DNA of 64,000 bases from Pseudomonas sp. WJP1. Lineage in GTDB: Bacteria > Pseudomonadota > Gammaproteobacteria > Pseudomonadales > Pseudomonadaceae. Each line of letters starts with the position of its first letter. The first letter of the stretch is position 1. A program made the translations under genes and the position numbers. The notes beneath the pieces were generated by a model. The model did no database searches. It saw only the letters and a list, made by a program, of their open reading frames with translations, and was not told the DNA's origin. Shown here in pieces: positions 36,448 to 45,176 of the stretch. The DNA is taken from positions 1,352,501 through 1,416,500 of the forward strand of contig NZ_CP110128.1 of the NCBI RefSeq assembly GCF_028471945.1. The letters are read 5' to 3'.

Positions 36448-38958
36448 ATGATTCGCCGTTCGCTGCGTCGCTCGCTACCTGCCGTTCTTGCCCTGTTCGC
36501 AACGCCCTTGCTGGCCGCACCCGCAGGCCAACAGACGCTGTTCAACTTTGTGCGCCCCGCCGACGTGGTCCAGGTGGCGACCCAGGACGCCAGCCTGCCG
36601 CAATCCAATGCTGAACAGACGCCTGAAGGCGAAGTGTTGCGCCGGGTGACGTTCAACCCTGTAGCCCGGCCAACCCTGCGCCTGTCGCCGCAGAGCGGGG
36701 CGTGGGACTGGTCGCAGTCGGGCGTGATGAGCCTGCGGATCCAGAGCGCGATGAACTGGGCCGTGACCCTGTACGTGACTATCCAGAGCAACGATGGCAA
36801 GACATTGGTCAGTCGCGTCGATCTTCCAGCCGGCCCGGCCCAGACCCTGTTGGTGCCCTTGCAGCCGACTTCGCCGCTTAGCCAGGGCATGAAGGCGGGG
36901 CCTCCGATGCCGATGACGGTCGACGGTCAAAGGGTTTTGCTCGCCAGCAGTGCCGGTGAACTGGACCGCAGCCAGGTGGTGTCGGTCAGCTTGTCCATGG
37001 ATCAGCCGAAAGTCGCCCAGAGCATCCTGCTGGAGCGCTTTGGCGTGCAGGATGGCGAAGGGGTGACCCAAGCGGTCTATGGCGCTCTGGTGGACGCTTA
37101 TGGCCAATCGACCCGGGCCAAATGGCCAGAAAAAGTCAGCAACGACGAACAACTGAAAAGCGCCGCCGCCAAGGAACAACAGCAGCTGAAAACCTGGCTG
37201 GTCGAGCGCGAAAAGTCCTCCCTGGACAAGTTCGGTGGCTGGACCACAGGGCCGACGTTCAAGGCCAGCGGCTTTTTCCGCACCGAGAAACGCGACGGCC
37301 GCTGGTACCTGGTGACGCCGCAAGGGCATCCGTTCTACTCGCTGGGGGTCAACGCGGTTACGGCGGACGTCAACCAGACCTATGTCGCCGGTCGTGAATG
37401 GATGTTCGAAACCCTGCCCAAGCCTGACGAACCGCTGGCCAATCACTACGGTGAAGGCGACAACCGCGGTGGTAACGGTGTCGATCAGGGCCGGGGCTTC
37501 AATGCTGGCAAGTGGTACGACTTCTATGGGGCCAACTTGCAGCGCCTGCATGGCGACCCTTGTGCATTGGGCAGCAATACCAAGGCCGGCGTCGCTGAAG
37601 CGGCCAAGGCAGACGCGGTAGAGGCAACGGCCGAGAAGTCTGCCGAGCCGCCCGTCGCGCCATCAACCGCCGAATCCGGTGTCGCCGAAGCCGCCCGGAC
37701 TGGCGCCGTCGATGCGACGGTGGCGAAAGCGGCCGAGCCAACACCTGCCGAACCCTGCAAAACCACGTTTGATGAGCAGCGCTGGACCGGCCACACCCTC
37801 GATCGCCTGCAGGCCTGGGGTTTCAACACCCTCGGTAATTGGAGCGCTGAGACCCTGGGTGACGCTGAACGCGTTCCCTACACCTTGCCCCTGTCGATCG
37901 TCGGCGATTACGCCAGCATCAGCACCGGCAGCGACTGGTGGGGCGGGATGCCCGACCCGTTCGACCCGCGGTTCGCCATGGCGACCGAACGCGCGGTGGC
38001 CATTGCCGCCCGGGACCACCGCGACGACCCTTGGCTGATCGGTTACTTTGCCGACAACGAACTGGCCTGGGCCGGTCCAGGCGATGACCCGAAAGCCCGT
38101 TACGCGCTCGCGTACGGCACCTTGAAAATGACCACCGACGTGCCGGCCAAGCGCGCGTTCCTCAAGCAGTTGCGCGACAAATATCGCAACCAGGCAGGCT
38201 TGTCGAAAGCCTGGGGTATCGATCTGCCAGCCTGGGAGCTGATGGAAGACCCGGGCTTTGTGCCGCCTCTGCCAAGCGCCGAACACCCGGAAATCGAGGC
38301 CGACTTCAAATATTTCCAGAAGGTTTTCGCCGACACCTACTTCAAGACCATTTCCGACTCGCTCGAGTGGCACGCGCCGAACCAGCTGTTGCTCGGTGGC
38401 CGGTTCGCCATCAGCACCCCGGAAGCGGTTGAGTCCTGTGCGCAGTACTGCGATGTCCTGAGCTTCAACATGTACACCTTGCAACCCCAGGACGGTTACG
38501 ACTTCGCCCGACTGCGCAGCCTCGACAAACCGGTGCTGATCACCGAATTCAACTTCGGCTCGACCGATCGCGGCCCGTTCTGGGGCGGCGTCACGCAACT
38601 GGCGAAGGAAGAAGACCGTGGCCCGGCCTACGCGAACTTCCTGAAACAGGCGCTGACCGAACCGTCGATTGTCGGGGTGCACTGGTTCCAGTACCTCGAC
38701 CAACCTGTGACGGGGCGCCTTCTGGATGGCGAAAATGGTCACTTTGGCCTGGTAGGCATTACCGATCTGCCGTTCCAGGGCTTTGTCGACAGCGTGCGCA
38801 AGAGCAATCTGGCGGCGCTTGAGCAGTTGCGCAAAGAGGCGCAGAAGGCTGCAGCCGAAGTCGACAAGGCGAACCATGACGCCGAGGGCGGGCGCAAGGC
38901 CGAGGCCGGCACAGGCCCGGGCAAGGGCGCAGGTGGGCATTCCGGCAAAGGTCATTGA
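36448..38958 (+). CDS. Secreted clan GH-A glycoside hydrolase (beta-agarase-like) with inserted repeat
   Basis: The 836-residue protein has a signal peptide (AVLALFATPLLAAPAG), an N-terminal beta-sandwich, carbohydrate-binding-like region of about 230 residues and a TIM-barrel catalytic part. The acid/base is likely Glu538 in GYFADNELAW and the nucleophile Glu700 in LITEFNFGS. This fits beta-agarase/GH50-like enzymes. Residues about 377-436 form an Ala/Glu-rich insertion made of two 30-residue repeats (GVAEAAKADAV..., GVAEAARTGAV...) inside the barrel. A Lys/Gly/His-rich tail ends the protein. The true substrate may be an exopolysaccharide rather than agar. Confidence 0.75.
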   Translation: MIRRSLRRSLPAVLALFATPLLAAPAGQQTLFNFVRPADVVQVATQDASLPQSNAEQTPEGEVLRRVTFNPVARPTLRLSPQSGAWDWSQSGVMSLRIQSAMNWAVTLYVTIQSNDGKTLVSRVDLPAGPAQTLLVPLQPTSPLSQGMKAGPPMPMTVDGQRVLLASSAGELDRSQVVSVSLSMDQPKVAQSILLERFGVQDGEGVTQAVYGALVDAYGQSTRAKWPEKVSNDEQLKSAAAKEQQQLKTWLVEREKSSLDKFGGWTTGPTFKASGFFRTEKRDGRWYLVTPQGHPFYSLGVNAVTADVNQTYVAGREWMFETLPKPDEPLANHYGEGDNRGGNGVDQGRGFNAGKWYDFYGANLQRLHGDPCALGSNTKAGVAEAAKADAVEATAEKSAEPPVAPSTAESGVAEAARTGAVDATVAKAAEPTPAEPCKTTFDEQRWTGHTLDRLQAWGFNTLGNWSAETLGDAERVPYTLPLSIVGDYASISTGSDWWGGMPDPFDPRFAMATERAVAIAARDHRDDPWLIGYFADNELAWAGPGDDPKARYALAYGTLKMTTDVPAKRAFLKQLRDKYRNQAGLSKAWGIDLPAWELMEDPGFVPPLPSAEHPEIEADFKYFQKVFADTYFKTISDSLEWHAPNQLLLGGRFAISTPEAVESCAQYCDVLSFNMYTLQPQDGYDFARLRSLDKPVLITEFNFGSTDRGPFWGGVTQLAKEEDRGPAYANFLKQALTEPSIVGVHWFQYLDQPVTGRLLDGENGHFGLVGITDLPFQGFVDSVRKSNLAALEQLRKEAQKAAAEVDKANHDAEGGRKAEAGTGPGKGAGGHSGKGH

Positions 38959-39070
38959 GTTCTGATCAGTTCTGCCAGTGATTGACCGCCCAGCCCGCAC
39001 CTGTTCCCAAAACCCTCAAGGGCTGGAACAATGCGGGCCACTTTTACAGAACGTTTGCGGGGAGTTGCGG

Positions 39071-40216
39071 GTGCAGATTCAGGGTCATTACGAGCTTAAG
39101 TTCGAGGCAGTGCGTGAAGCGTTCGCGGCGCTGTTCGACGATCCTCAGGAACGTGGCGCCGCGTTGTGCATCCAGATCGGCGGCGAAACCGTCGTCGACC
39201 TGTGGTCCGGCACCGCCGACAAGGACGGGGCCGAAGCCTGGCACAGCGACACCATCGCCAACCTGTTCTCCTGCACCAAGACCTTCACCGCCGTCACCGC
39301 CCTGCAACTGGTGGCCGAAGGCAAGTTGCAACTGGATGCCCCGGTGGCTCGCTACTGGCCTGAATTCGCCGCCGCTGGCAAAGAATCGGTCACCTTGCGC
39401 CAGCTGCTTTGCCATCAGGCCGGCCTGCCGGCGTTGCGCGAGCTGTTGGCCCCTGAAGCGCTCTACGACTGGCAAACCATGGTCGAGGCGCTGGCCGCCG
39501 AAACACCCTGGTGGACGCCCGGTGAAGGCCACGGTTATGCGGCAATCACTTATGGCTGGCTGATCGGCGAGCTGCTGCGCCGTGCTGACGGCCGCGGCCC
39601 GGGTGAGTCCATCGTGGCGCGGGTTGCCAAACCGTTGGGCCTGGATTTTCATGTCGGCCTGGCCGATGAAGAGTTTCATCGCGTGGCGCACATTGCCCGC
39701 GGCAAGGGCAATGTCGGCGATGCGGCGGCCCAGCGTCTGCTGCAAGTGACCATGCGCGAGCCAACGGCCATGACCACCCGCGCGTTCACCAATCCGCCCT
39801 CGGTGCTGACCAGCACCAACAAGCCGGAGTGGCGGCGCATGCAGCAGCCGGCAGCCAATGGCCATGGCAATGCCCGCAGCCTGGCCGGGTTCTACACCGG
39901 GTTGCTCGATGGCAGCCTGCTCGAAGGCGAGTTACTCGACGAACTGACCCGTGAGCACAGCCTTGGCGAGGACAAGACGTTGTTGACCCGGACCCGCTTC
40001 GGCCTGGGCTGCATGCTCGATCAACCGGATGTGCCCAATGCCACCTTCGGCCTGGGCGCGCGAGCGTTCGGGCATCCGGGCGCTGGCGGTTCCGTTGGGT
40101 TCGCTGACCCCGAGCATGATGTGGCGTTCGGATTTGTGACAAATACCCTGGGGCCGTACGTCTTGATGGATCCGCGCGCACAAAGGCTTGTGCGGGTACT
40201 GGCCACTTGTCTGTAA
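39071..40216 (+). CDS. Class C beta-lactamase-fold serine hydrolase (EstB-like)
   Basis: The 381-residue protein has the SxxK nucleophile motif in LFSCTKTFTA, a Tyr motif in HGYAAITYGW and HPGAGGSVGF in the KTG position, which is the pattern of EstB-type esterases rather than true beta-lactamases. No signal peptide is seen, so it is probably cytoplasmic and hydrolyses esters. I chose GTG 39071, eight bases after GGGGAG; the frame is open upstream to 38978 but that part does not look coding. Confidence 0.8.
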   Translation: MQIQGHYELKFEAVREAFAALFDDPQERGAALCIQIGGETVVDLWSGTADKDGAEAWHSDTIANLFSCTKTFTAVTALQLVAEGKLQLDAPVARYWPEFAAAGKESVTLRQLLCHQAGLPALRELLAPEALYDWQTMVEALAAETPWWTPGEGHGYAAITYGWLIGELLRRADGRGPGESIVARVAKPLGLDFHVGLADEEFHRVAHIARGKGNVGDAAAQRLLQVTMREPTAMTTRAFTNPPSVLTSTNKPEWRRMQQPAANGHGNARSLAGFYTGLLDGSLLEGELLDELTREHSLGEDKTLLTRTRFGLGCMLDQPDVPNATFGLGARAFGHPGAGGSVGFADPEHDVAFGFVTNTLGPYVLMDPRAQRLVRVLATCL

Positions 40217-40329
40217 ATCACGCTTAAAGGTTCCGGAGCTGGAACCCGACAGCCTTTTCAGTTTCCAAGCGTCTGTTTATGCGGGCCGATTCGGCCTGAT
40301 CTTTATTACCTCATTTTTGTGGATATCCA

Positions 40330-41442
40330 ATGTCAACCAAACCCACCCTCGCCTTGGCACTGTGCTTCGCTATTACTGGTTGCGCACAGACTCCTAAAAG
40401 TGATGTAGACGGCGGCAGCTGGTGGCCGTTCGGGTCGTCCGACAAAGTCGCGACCAAGACACCGGCTCCAGCCCCGACCCCAACCCCGGCACCGCTGAAA
40501 CCGGTGGCCGCGCCGGTTGCCAAGGCTGAAAGTTCCAGTCCTTGGTATTGGCCGTTCGGCTCCGAGGAAGCGCTCGATAAAAAACCGGAAGTAAAACCTG
40601 CAGCCAAGCCGGTCGAAGTGGCCAAGGCCAAGGCTGAGGCCGATGCGGGTGGCAAGTGGTGGTGGCCGTTCGGTGGCAAAGAGCAGAGCACTGCCAAAGC
40701 CGTGCCGATGCCGGATCCGAAAGTCACCCAGGCCTGGCTTGATGACTACGAGCCGCGCCTGCGTACAGCGATCAAGGACAGCAACCTGCAACTCGAGCGC
40801 CGTGAAAACGTATTGGTGGTAACCGCGCCGGTAGAAGGCTCGTTCAACCCGGACCGTCCGGCCATGCTGCTGCCGGTGGTGCTCGGCCCGTTCACTCGCG
40901 TTGCGAAAATCCTTGAAGCCGACCCGAAGACGGCCGTGCTGGTACTCGGCCACAGCGATACCTCGGGTGCCGCGCCCGCTAATGTGAAGCTGAGTCAGGA
41001 ACGTGCGCAGTCCGTGGCTGCAATCTTCCGTCTCAGCGGTCTGCAGCGTGATCGCCTGATGCTGCGCGGCATGGGCGGCGAAGCCCCGCGTGCCGCCAAC
41101 GACAGCGTTGAAGGTCGTGCCTTGAACCGTCGGGTGGAGCTGTTGGTCACGCCGCAAAACACCATGGTCGCGCTGCTGAGCAAGTACAATATGCCGGCTC
41201 CGGCGCCTGTGCGCATGGTCGCGGCCCAGGACATCAAACCGGTGGCCAAGCCTGTGACTCCAGCACCTGCCGATGCGAAGAAAGCGGCTGCACCGGTCGC
41301 GAAAAAAGCGCCGGCCAAGAAAGCCGCCAAGGCTCCAGCCAAGAAGGCACCGGCTAAAACCGCGACGCCAGCGAAAAAGACTGCACCGGCCAAAGCCGCT
41401 GCCGACTCGACGAAGGTCGCCGCCGATTCCACAAAGAAGTGA
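40330..41442 (+). CDS. OmpA-domain lipoprotein with WPFG repeats and AlgP-like Lys/Ala/Pro tail
   Basis: The 370-residue protein has a lipobox (CFAITGC), three aromatic repeats (SWWPFGSSDK, WYWPFGSEEA, WWWPFGGKEQ) separated by Ala/Pro/Lys linkers, an OmpA domain (VLVLGHSDTSGAAPANVKLSQERAQSV) and a C-terminal tail of about 75 residues rich in AKK/APAK units, like histone-H1-type AlgP. The OmpA domain suggests peptidoglycan binding; the basic tail could bind anionic polymers. pdxH follows after 24 bp. Confidence 0.82.
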   Translation: MSTKPTLALALCFAITGCAQTPKSDVDGGSWWPFGSSDKVATKTPAPAPTPTPAPLKPVAAPVAKAESSSPWYWPFGSEEALDKKPEVKPAAKPVEVAKAKAEADAGGKWWWPFGGKEQSTAKAVPMPDPKVTQAWLDDYEPRLRTAIKDSNLQLERRENVLVVTAPVEGSFNPDRPAMLLPVVLGPFTRVAKILEADPKTAVLVLGHSDTSGAAPANVKLSQERAQSVAAIFRLSGLQRDRLMLRGMGGEAPRAANDSVEGRALNRRVELLVTPQNTMVALLSKYNMPAPAPVRMVAAQDIKPVAKPVTPAPADAKKAAAPVAKKAPAKKAAKAPAKKAPAKTATPAKKTAPAKAAADSTKVAADSTKK

Positions 41443-41466
41443 TTCGTTAACCATAAGGAATGCGCC

Positions 41467-42114
41467 ATGACCAAGGCCCTGGCTGATATGCGCCGCGACT
41501 ACACCCGTGATGGCCTGACCGAGGCGCAAGCGCCGGCCGAGCCGTTTGCGCTGTTCCACCAATGGTTTGCCGACGCGGTGAAAACCGAGCAGGCACCGGT
41601 GGAGGCCAATGCCATGACCTTGGCCACTGTCGACCAGGACGGGCGGCCGCATTGCCGCATTCTGCTGCTCAAGGGCCTGGATGCGCAGGGCTTCACCTTT
41701 TTCACCAACTACGACAGCGCCAAAGGCCAGCAGCTGGAGGCGAATCCATTCGCCGCCATGACGTTTTTCTGGCCAACCCTGGAGCGTCAGGTGCGGATTG
41801 AAGGTCGGGTGGTGAAGGTTACTCCCGAGGAGTCCGACGCGTACTATCAGGTCCGCCCGCTAGGCAGCCGCCTGGGTGCCTGGGCTTCGCCGCAGAGCCG
41901 GGTGATCGCCGATCGCAATGAACTGGAGTCGCTGCTCAAGGATACCGAGCAACGTTTCAGCGATACCCAGCCTCACTGCCCTGAACACTGGGGCGGTTAT
42001 CGTCTGCTGTCAGAACGCATCGAGTTCTGGCAAGGCCGCCCAAGCCGCCTGCACGACCGCCTCAACTATCGCCTGCAGGGTGCCAGCTGGATTCTTGAAC
42101 GTCTGGCTCCTTAA
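41467..42114 (+). CDS. pdxH: Pyridoxamine 5'-phosphate oxidase
   Basis: The 215-residue FMN enzyme makes pyridoxal 5'-phosphate from PNP or PMP. FMN and substrate segments are clear: [56 protein letters not shown] and the C-terminal [17 protein letters not shown]. Length is normal. Confidence 0.95.
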   Translation: MTKALADMRRDYTRDGLTEAQAPAEPFALFHQWFADAVKTEQAPVEANAMTLATVDQDGRPHCRILLLKGLDAQGFTFFTNYDSAKGQQLEANPFAAMTFFWPTLERQVRIEGRVVKVTPEESDAYYQVRPLGSRLGAWASPQSRVIADRNELESLLKDTEQRFSDTQPHCPEHWGGYRLLSERIEFWQGRPSRLHDRLNYRLQGASWILERLAP

Positions 42115-42119
42115 GCAGT

Positions 42120-42356
42120 CTACCGCTCGGGATAACCTGCCGCTGCGGCCTCAAGCCACTGCGGCAGGTCTCGACGCTTGATTTTCTGCGCCTGAGCGCT
42201 CGCCAACCGTTCGAGCATGAATGCTTTCTTCTGCTCGTCCTTGCCCGCCAGCGCTAACGCCAGGTCCCGGTCCATCCAGCGTCGGATGCGTACATACAGC
42301 CAGCCATGGAAGTACAGTCCGGCGACGGTCGTGACGACAATGATAAAGTAATCCAT
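42120..42356 (-). CDS. Small single-pass membrane protein, unknown
   Basis: The 78-residue protein has one N-terminal helix (YFIIVVTTVAGLYFHGWLYV) followed by a basic, helical cytoplasmic part (IRRWMDRDLALALAGKDEQKKAFMLERLASAQAQKIKRRDLP). I do not recognise a family. It converges on pdxH with five bases between the stops. Confidence 0.65.
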   Translation of the reverse strand: MDYFIIVVTTVAGLYFHGWLYVRIRRWMDRDLALALAGKDEQKKAFMLERLASAQAQKIKRRDLPQWLEAAAAGYPER

Positions 42357-42521
42357 ATAAATCCCCGTCAGTGGCGCAGTGTTGAGTAAAGGCCGCTACT
42401 GTGTGGTGAGTTCGCAGACGGCCTGTACGGAGCCTGAATCGAAGCAATTTTCTCCGGGCAAGGCCGTGACAGGCGTCAAGCTGGGGAGTTTAATGGTTAC
42501 TTGTCCTTTGGAGTTGATGCT

Positions 42522-42986
42522 ATGCGTAAGTCTGTTCTGCTGGTTGCTTCCTTTTCTACCATGGCGATGTTGCTCACTGGCTGCCAATCGAGCCTGACCG
42601 GTGACTCCTATTCCCGTGACGAAGCGCGTCGCGTGCAGACGATTCGCATGGGCACCATCGAAGCCCTGCGACCGGTGAAAATCGAAGGTACCAAAACCCC
42701 GATCGGCGGTGCTGCGGGTGCAGTGGTCGGCGGCGTCGGCGGCAGCGCCATCGGCGGCGGTAAAGGCAGCATCGTCGCTGCAGTCATCGGTGCAGTTGCC
42801 GGCGGCCTGCTGGGCTCGGCCACTGAAGAAGGCCTGACCCGTACCCAGGGCGTGGAAATCACAGTGCGCGAAGATGACGGCAGCATGCGCGCCTACGTGC
42901 AACAGGTTCAGGAAAACGAAGTGTTCCGTGTCGGCGAGCGCGTGCGCATTGCCACGGTTGATGGCACCAGCCGCGTTTCCCACTAA
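42522..42986 (+). CDS. Glycine-zipper outer-membrane lipoprotein (SlyB-like)
   Basis: The 154-residue protein has a lipobox (MAMLLTGC), a basic linker and a glycine-zipper 2TM segment (IGGAAGAVVGGVGGSAIGGG...GAVAGGLLGSATEEG), then a beta-rich end (VEITVREDDGSMRAYVQQVQ). SlyB/OsmB-like proteins stabilise the outer membrane under stress. ATG 42522 begins the signal peptide. A good terminator follows. Confidence 0.88.
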   Translation: MRKSVLLVASFSTMAMLLTGCQSSLTGDSYSRDEARRVQTIRMGTIEALRPVKIEGTKTPIGGAAGAVVGGVGGSAIGGGKGSIVAAVIGAVAGGLLGSATEEGLTRTQGVEITVREDDGSMRAYVQQVQENEVFRVGERVRIATVDGTSRVSH

Positions 42987-43004
42987 GCGGGGGTACGGGT
43001 AAAA

Positions 43005-43042
43005 GAAAACCCCGATCAGGGTGACTGGTCGGGGTTTTCTTT
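43005..43042. terminator. Bidirectional intrinsic terminator
   Basis: GAAAACCCCGATCA and TGGTCGGGGTTTTC pair around a short loop with A and T runs on the two sides. It can serve both the glycine-zipper gene and the convergent immunity-like gene. Confidence 0.88.
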
Positions 43043-43064
43043 TGCGCCGGTTTCCCGCATCAGG

Positions 43065-43535
43065 TTACAAATCGCTGTTCTTCAGGGCAGTTTCGATTAT
43101 CTGCTCCGGCGTGAGTTCTCGAGCATTGTCTCCATCGCCAGAATATTCACCGGGCCAGAAAAAAAGATCGGAAATACGAGCATCCGGAATATTGAGTACC
43201 AACATTTTCAGCCACAAGTCGGTGGCATGTACCGGGCTATCGGCATTCATGACTCTTCGAGCGATTTCGATCAGTTCAGATTGGGAGATGTCCCTCAGGC
43301 GTCGTTCATAAGGAGCCGCCAGGATCTGGCGAACCCATGTGTCATGATCCTGGGCCCCGTAAAGGCCTTGAAAGTCGAGAAAGGTCAGGTGGGTCATGGC
43401 CTCTCGATTGAATTCAGCCAACTGACTCCTGGTTCGATACTGGTCTGCGCCAGCAATTTCGGCCGCAAGGTCTGCAAGGCGAGATACCCTGGATTCGCAA
43501 AGATGCGGGGGCATCAGTTCCTGACGCAGCGCCAT
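43065..43535 (-). CDS. Orphan bacteriocin/polymorphic-toxin immunity-like protein
   Basis: The 156-residue protein ends with SELIEIARRVMNADS...LWLKMLVLNIPDARISDLFFWPG...LTPEQIIETALKNSDL, the pattern of bacteriocin immunity proteins (acidic helix, then hP-SDLhhhP and SPE/TPEqIv). Its N-terminal half (EFNREAMTHLTFLDFQGLYG, DHDTWVRQIL) is common to Pseudomonas relatives. I chose ATG 43535 just after GGAGAGG. No toxin gene is visible on either side, so it is an orphan. Local GC is lower than the neighbours, hinting at transfer. Confidence 0.55.
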   Translation of the reverse strand: MALRQELMPPHLCESRVSRLADLAAEIAGADQYRTRSQLAEFNREAMTHLTFLDFQGLYGAQDHDTWVRQILAAPYERRLRDISQSELIEIARRVMNADSPVHATDLWLKMLVLNIPDARISDLFFWPGEYSGDGDNARELTPEQIIETALKNSDL

Positions 43536-43692
43536 AACCCTCTCCAACATTACTGAATTTGACCGTGCCTGGATTAAGCAGAAGGCACGGGTCAGAAATC
43601 GCAAAGTTATCGAGAAAGGCCTGGAGACTTATGCAGGCAGCATCCGTAAAGATCGTAGGAAGAATCCGATAGTGTTGTGCGAAAGCTGGCCC

Positions 43693-43720
43693 TGTAGGAG
43701 CGAGCATGTTCGCCCCTACA
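43693..43720. repeat. Reduced REP hairpin
   Basis: TGTAGGAGCGAGCATGTTCG followed by CCCCTACA forms a single short hairpin and is a degenerate member of the REP family, downstream of nhaA. Confidence 0.7.
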
Positions 43721-43738
43721 GAATTTCCGGCGTCCGGG

Positions 43739-44926
43739 TTACGCAGCTTGCAGCACAGACTTGCGACTCGCCGCTGCCGTCACGGCATAACCTATCAGCG
43801 CCGCCAGAATCGAACCGGTCAGGATCCCCATCCGGTCCATCCCGGCGTAGTCACTGACGCCCGGTTCAAAGGCCAGCGAACCGACGAACAGGCTCATGGT
43901 GAAGCCGATGCCGCAGAGAATCGCGACCCCCAGCACCTGGCCCCAATTGGCCCCCAGGGGCAGGGCGGCGATGCCGGTTTTCACCGCCAGCCAGGTCAGG
44001 CCATACACGCCGACGGTCTTGCCCAGCAGCAGGCCGACCGCGATGCCCATTGGTACGTCATGGGTGAAGCTTTCGGCGGTCACGCCACTCAGGGACAGGC
44101 CGGCGTTGGCGAAGGCGAACAACGGCAGGATGCCGTAGGCCACCCAGGGGTGCAGCGCGTGTTCCAGTGTCAGCAGGGGTGACGGTTCGGCGTTTTTCGT
44201 GCGCAACGGGATGCAGAAAGCCAGGGTCACGCCCGCCAGCGTGGCATGTACACCGCTCTTGAGCACGCAGACCCAGAGGATCAGGCCGATGATCATGTAC
44301 GGCCCGAGCTTCACCACGCCGAGCCGGTTCATCCCGATCAGCGCCGCGATGCAGGCGGCGGCCAGGGCCAGGGACAGGGTCGACAGCGCGCCGGAATAGA
44401 AGATCGCGATGATAACGATGGCGCCGAGGTCGTCGATGATCGCCAGGGTCATCAGGAACAGCTTCAGCGACACCGGCACGCGTTTGCCCAGCAGCGCCAG
44501 TACACCCAGCGCGAAAGCGATGTCGGTGGCCGTCGGGATCGCCCAGCCGTTCAGGGCTGGCGGGTTGTCACGGTTGAGGAACCAGTAGATCAGCGCCGGC
44601 ACGACCATGCCGCCAATGGCGGCCGCGCCGGGCAGGACGATCTGCGACGGCTTGGACAGTTGCCCGTCGAGGACTTCGCGCTTGACCTCCAGCCCGATCA
44701 GCAGGAAGAACATCGCCATCAGCCCGTCGTTGATCCACAGCAGCAGCGGCTTGGCGATTTTCAGCGCGCCGACCTGAGCGACGACGGGGGTTTCCAGCAG
44801 GTCGTTGTAAAGCCACGACAGGGCGGAGTTGTTGATGATCAGCGCGAGGACAGCTGCGGCGATCAATAGCAGACCGCTGGCAGCTTCCAGCTGAAAGAAA
44901 CGCGTGAACGTGCTACGCAGAGGCAA
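43739..44926 (-). CDS. nhaA: Na+/H+ antiporter NhaA
   Basis: The 395-residue inner-membrane antiporter has twelve hydrophobic segments and the ion-binding aspartates in [18 protein letters not shown], plus conserved [17 protein letters not shown] and [15 protein letters not shown]. It exports Na+ or Li+ in exchange for protons. It is transcribed alone, divergent from the cysteine-synthase-like gene; the 250-bp gap is AT-rich near 44,980-45,030. Confidence 0.94.
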   Translation of the reverse strand: MPLRSTFTRFFQLEAASGLLLIAAAVLALIINNSALSWLYNDLLETPVVAQVGALKIAKPLLLWINDGLMAMFFLLIGLEVKREVLDGQLSKPSQIVLPGAAAIGGMVVPALIYWFLNRDNPPALNGWAIPTATDIAFALGVLALLGKRVPVSLKLFLMTLAIIDDLGAIVIIAIFYSGALSTLSLALAAACIAALIGMNRLGVVKLGPYMIIGLILWVCVLKSGVHATLAGVTLAFCIPLRTKNAEPSPLLTLEHALHPWVAYGILPLFAFANAGLSLSGVTAESFTHDVPMGIAVGLLLGKTVGVYGLTWLAVKTGIAALPLGANWGQVLGVAILCGIGFTMSLFVGSLAFEPGVSDYAGMDRMGILTGSILAALIGYAVTAAASRKSVLQAA

Positions 44927-45176
44927 GGTCGCTCTCCATCGATAAAGTCAAAAGGTGGCACACCCTAACCCGTACCGTTAGTTGTTAAAACAAAAGTTAT
45001 ATTCTTTTTTGTTATATGTCGTAACAGCGCAATTCTGCGGCAAGGACCTGAGCCTAGCAGTTGCCGGACGTATTGGAACTCAGCTGTATCTGTGCTGGAT
45101 GTAGGATTTTTCCTAAGCTTGGAGGTTGAGGCTTGTGAAAAGGCCGCCTATTGCCCGACCCATCGAGTAAACCACC

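Noticed and set aside
38978..39070. Upstream extension of the EstB-like hydrolase to 38978
   Set aside because: The added residues do not resemble the family N-terminus and there is no ribosome binding site, whereas GTG 39071 has one.
43536..43738. Possible toxin remnant upstream of the immunity-like gene
   Set aside because: I read all frames and found no nuclease or pore-forming toxin motif, only a degenerate REP hairpin.
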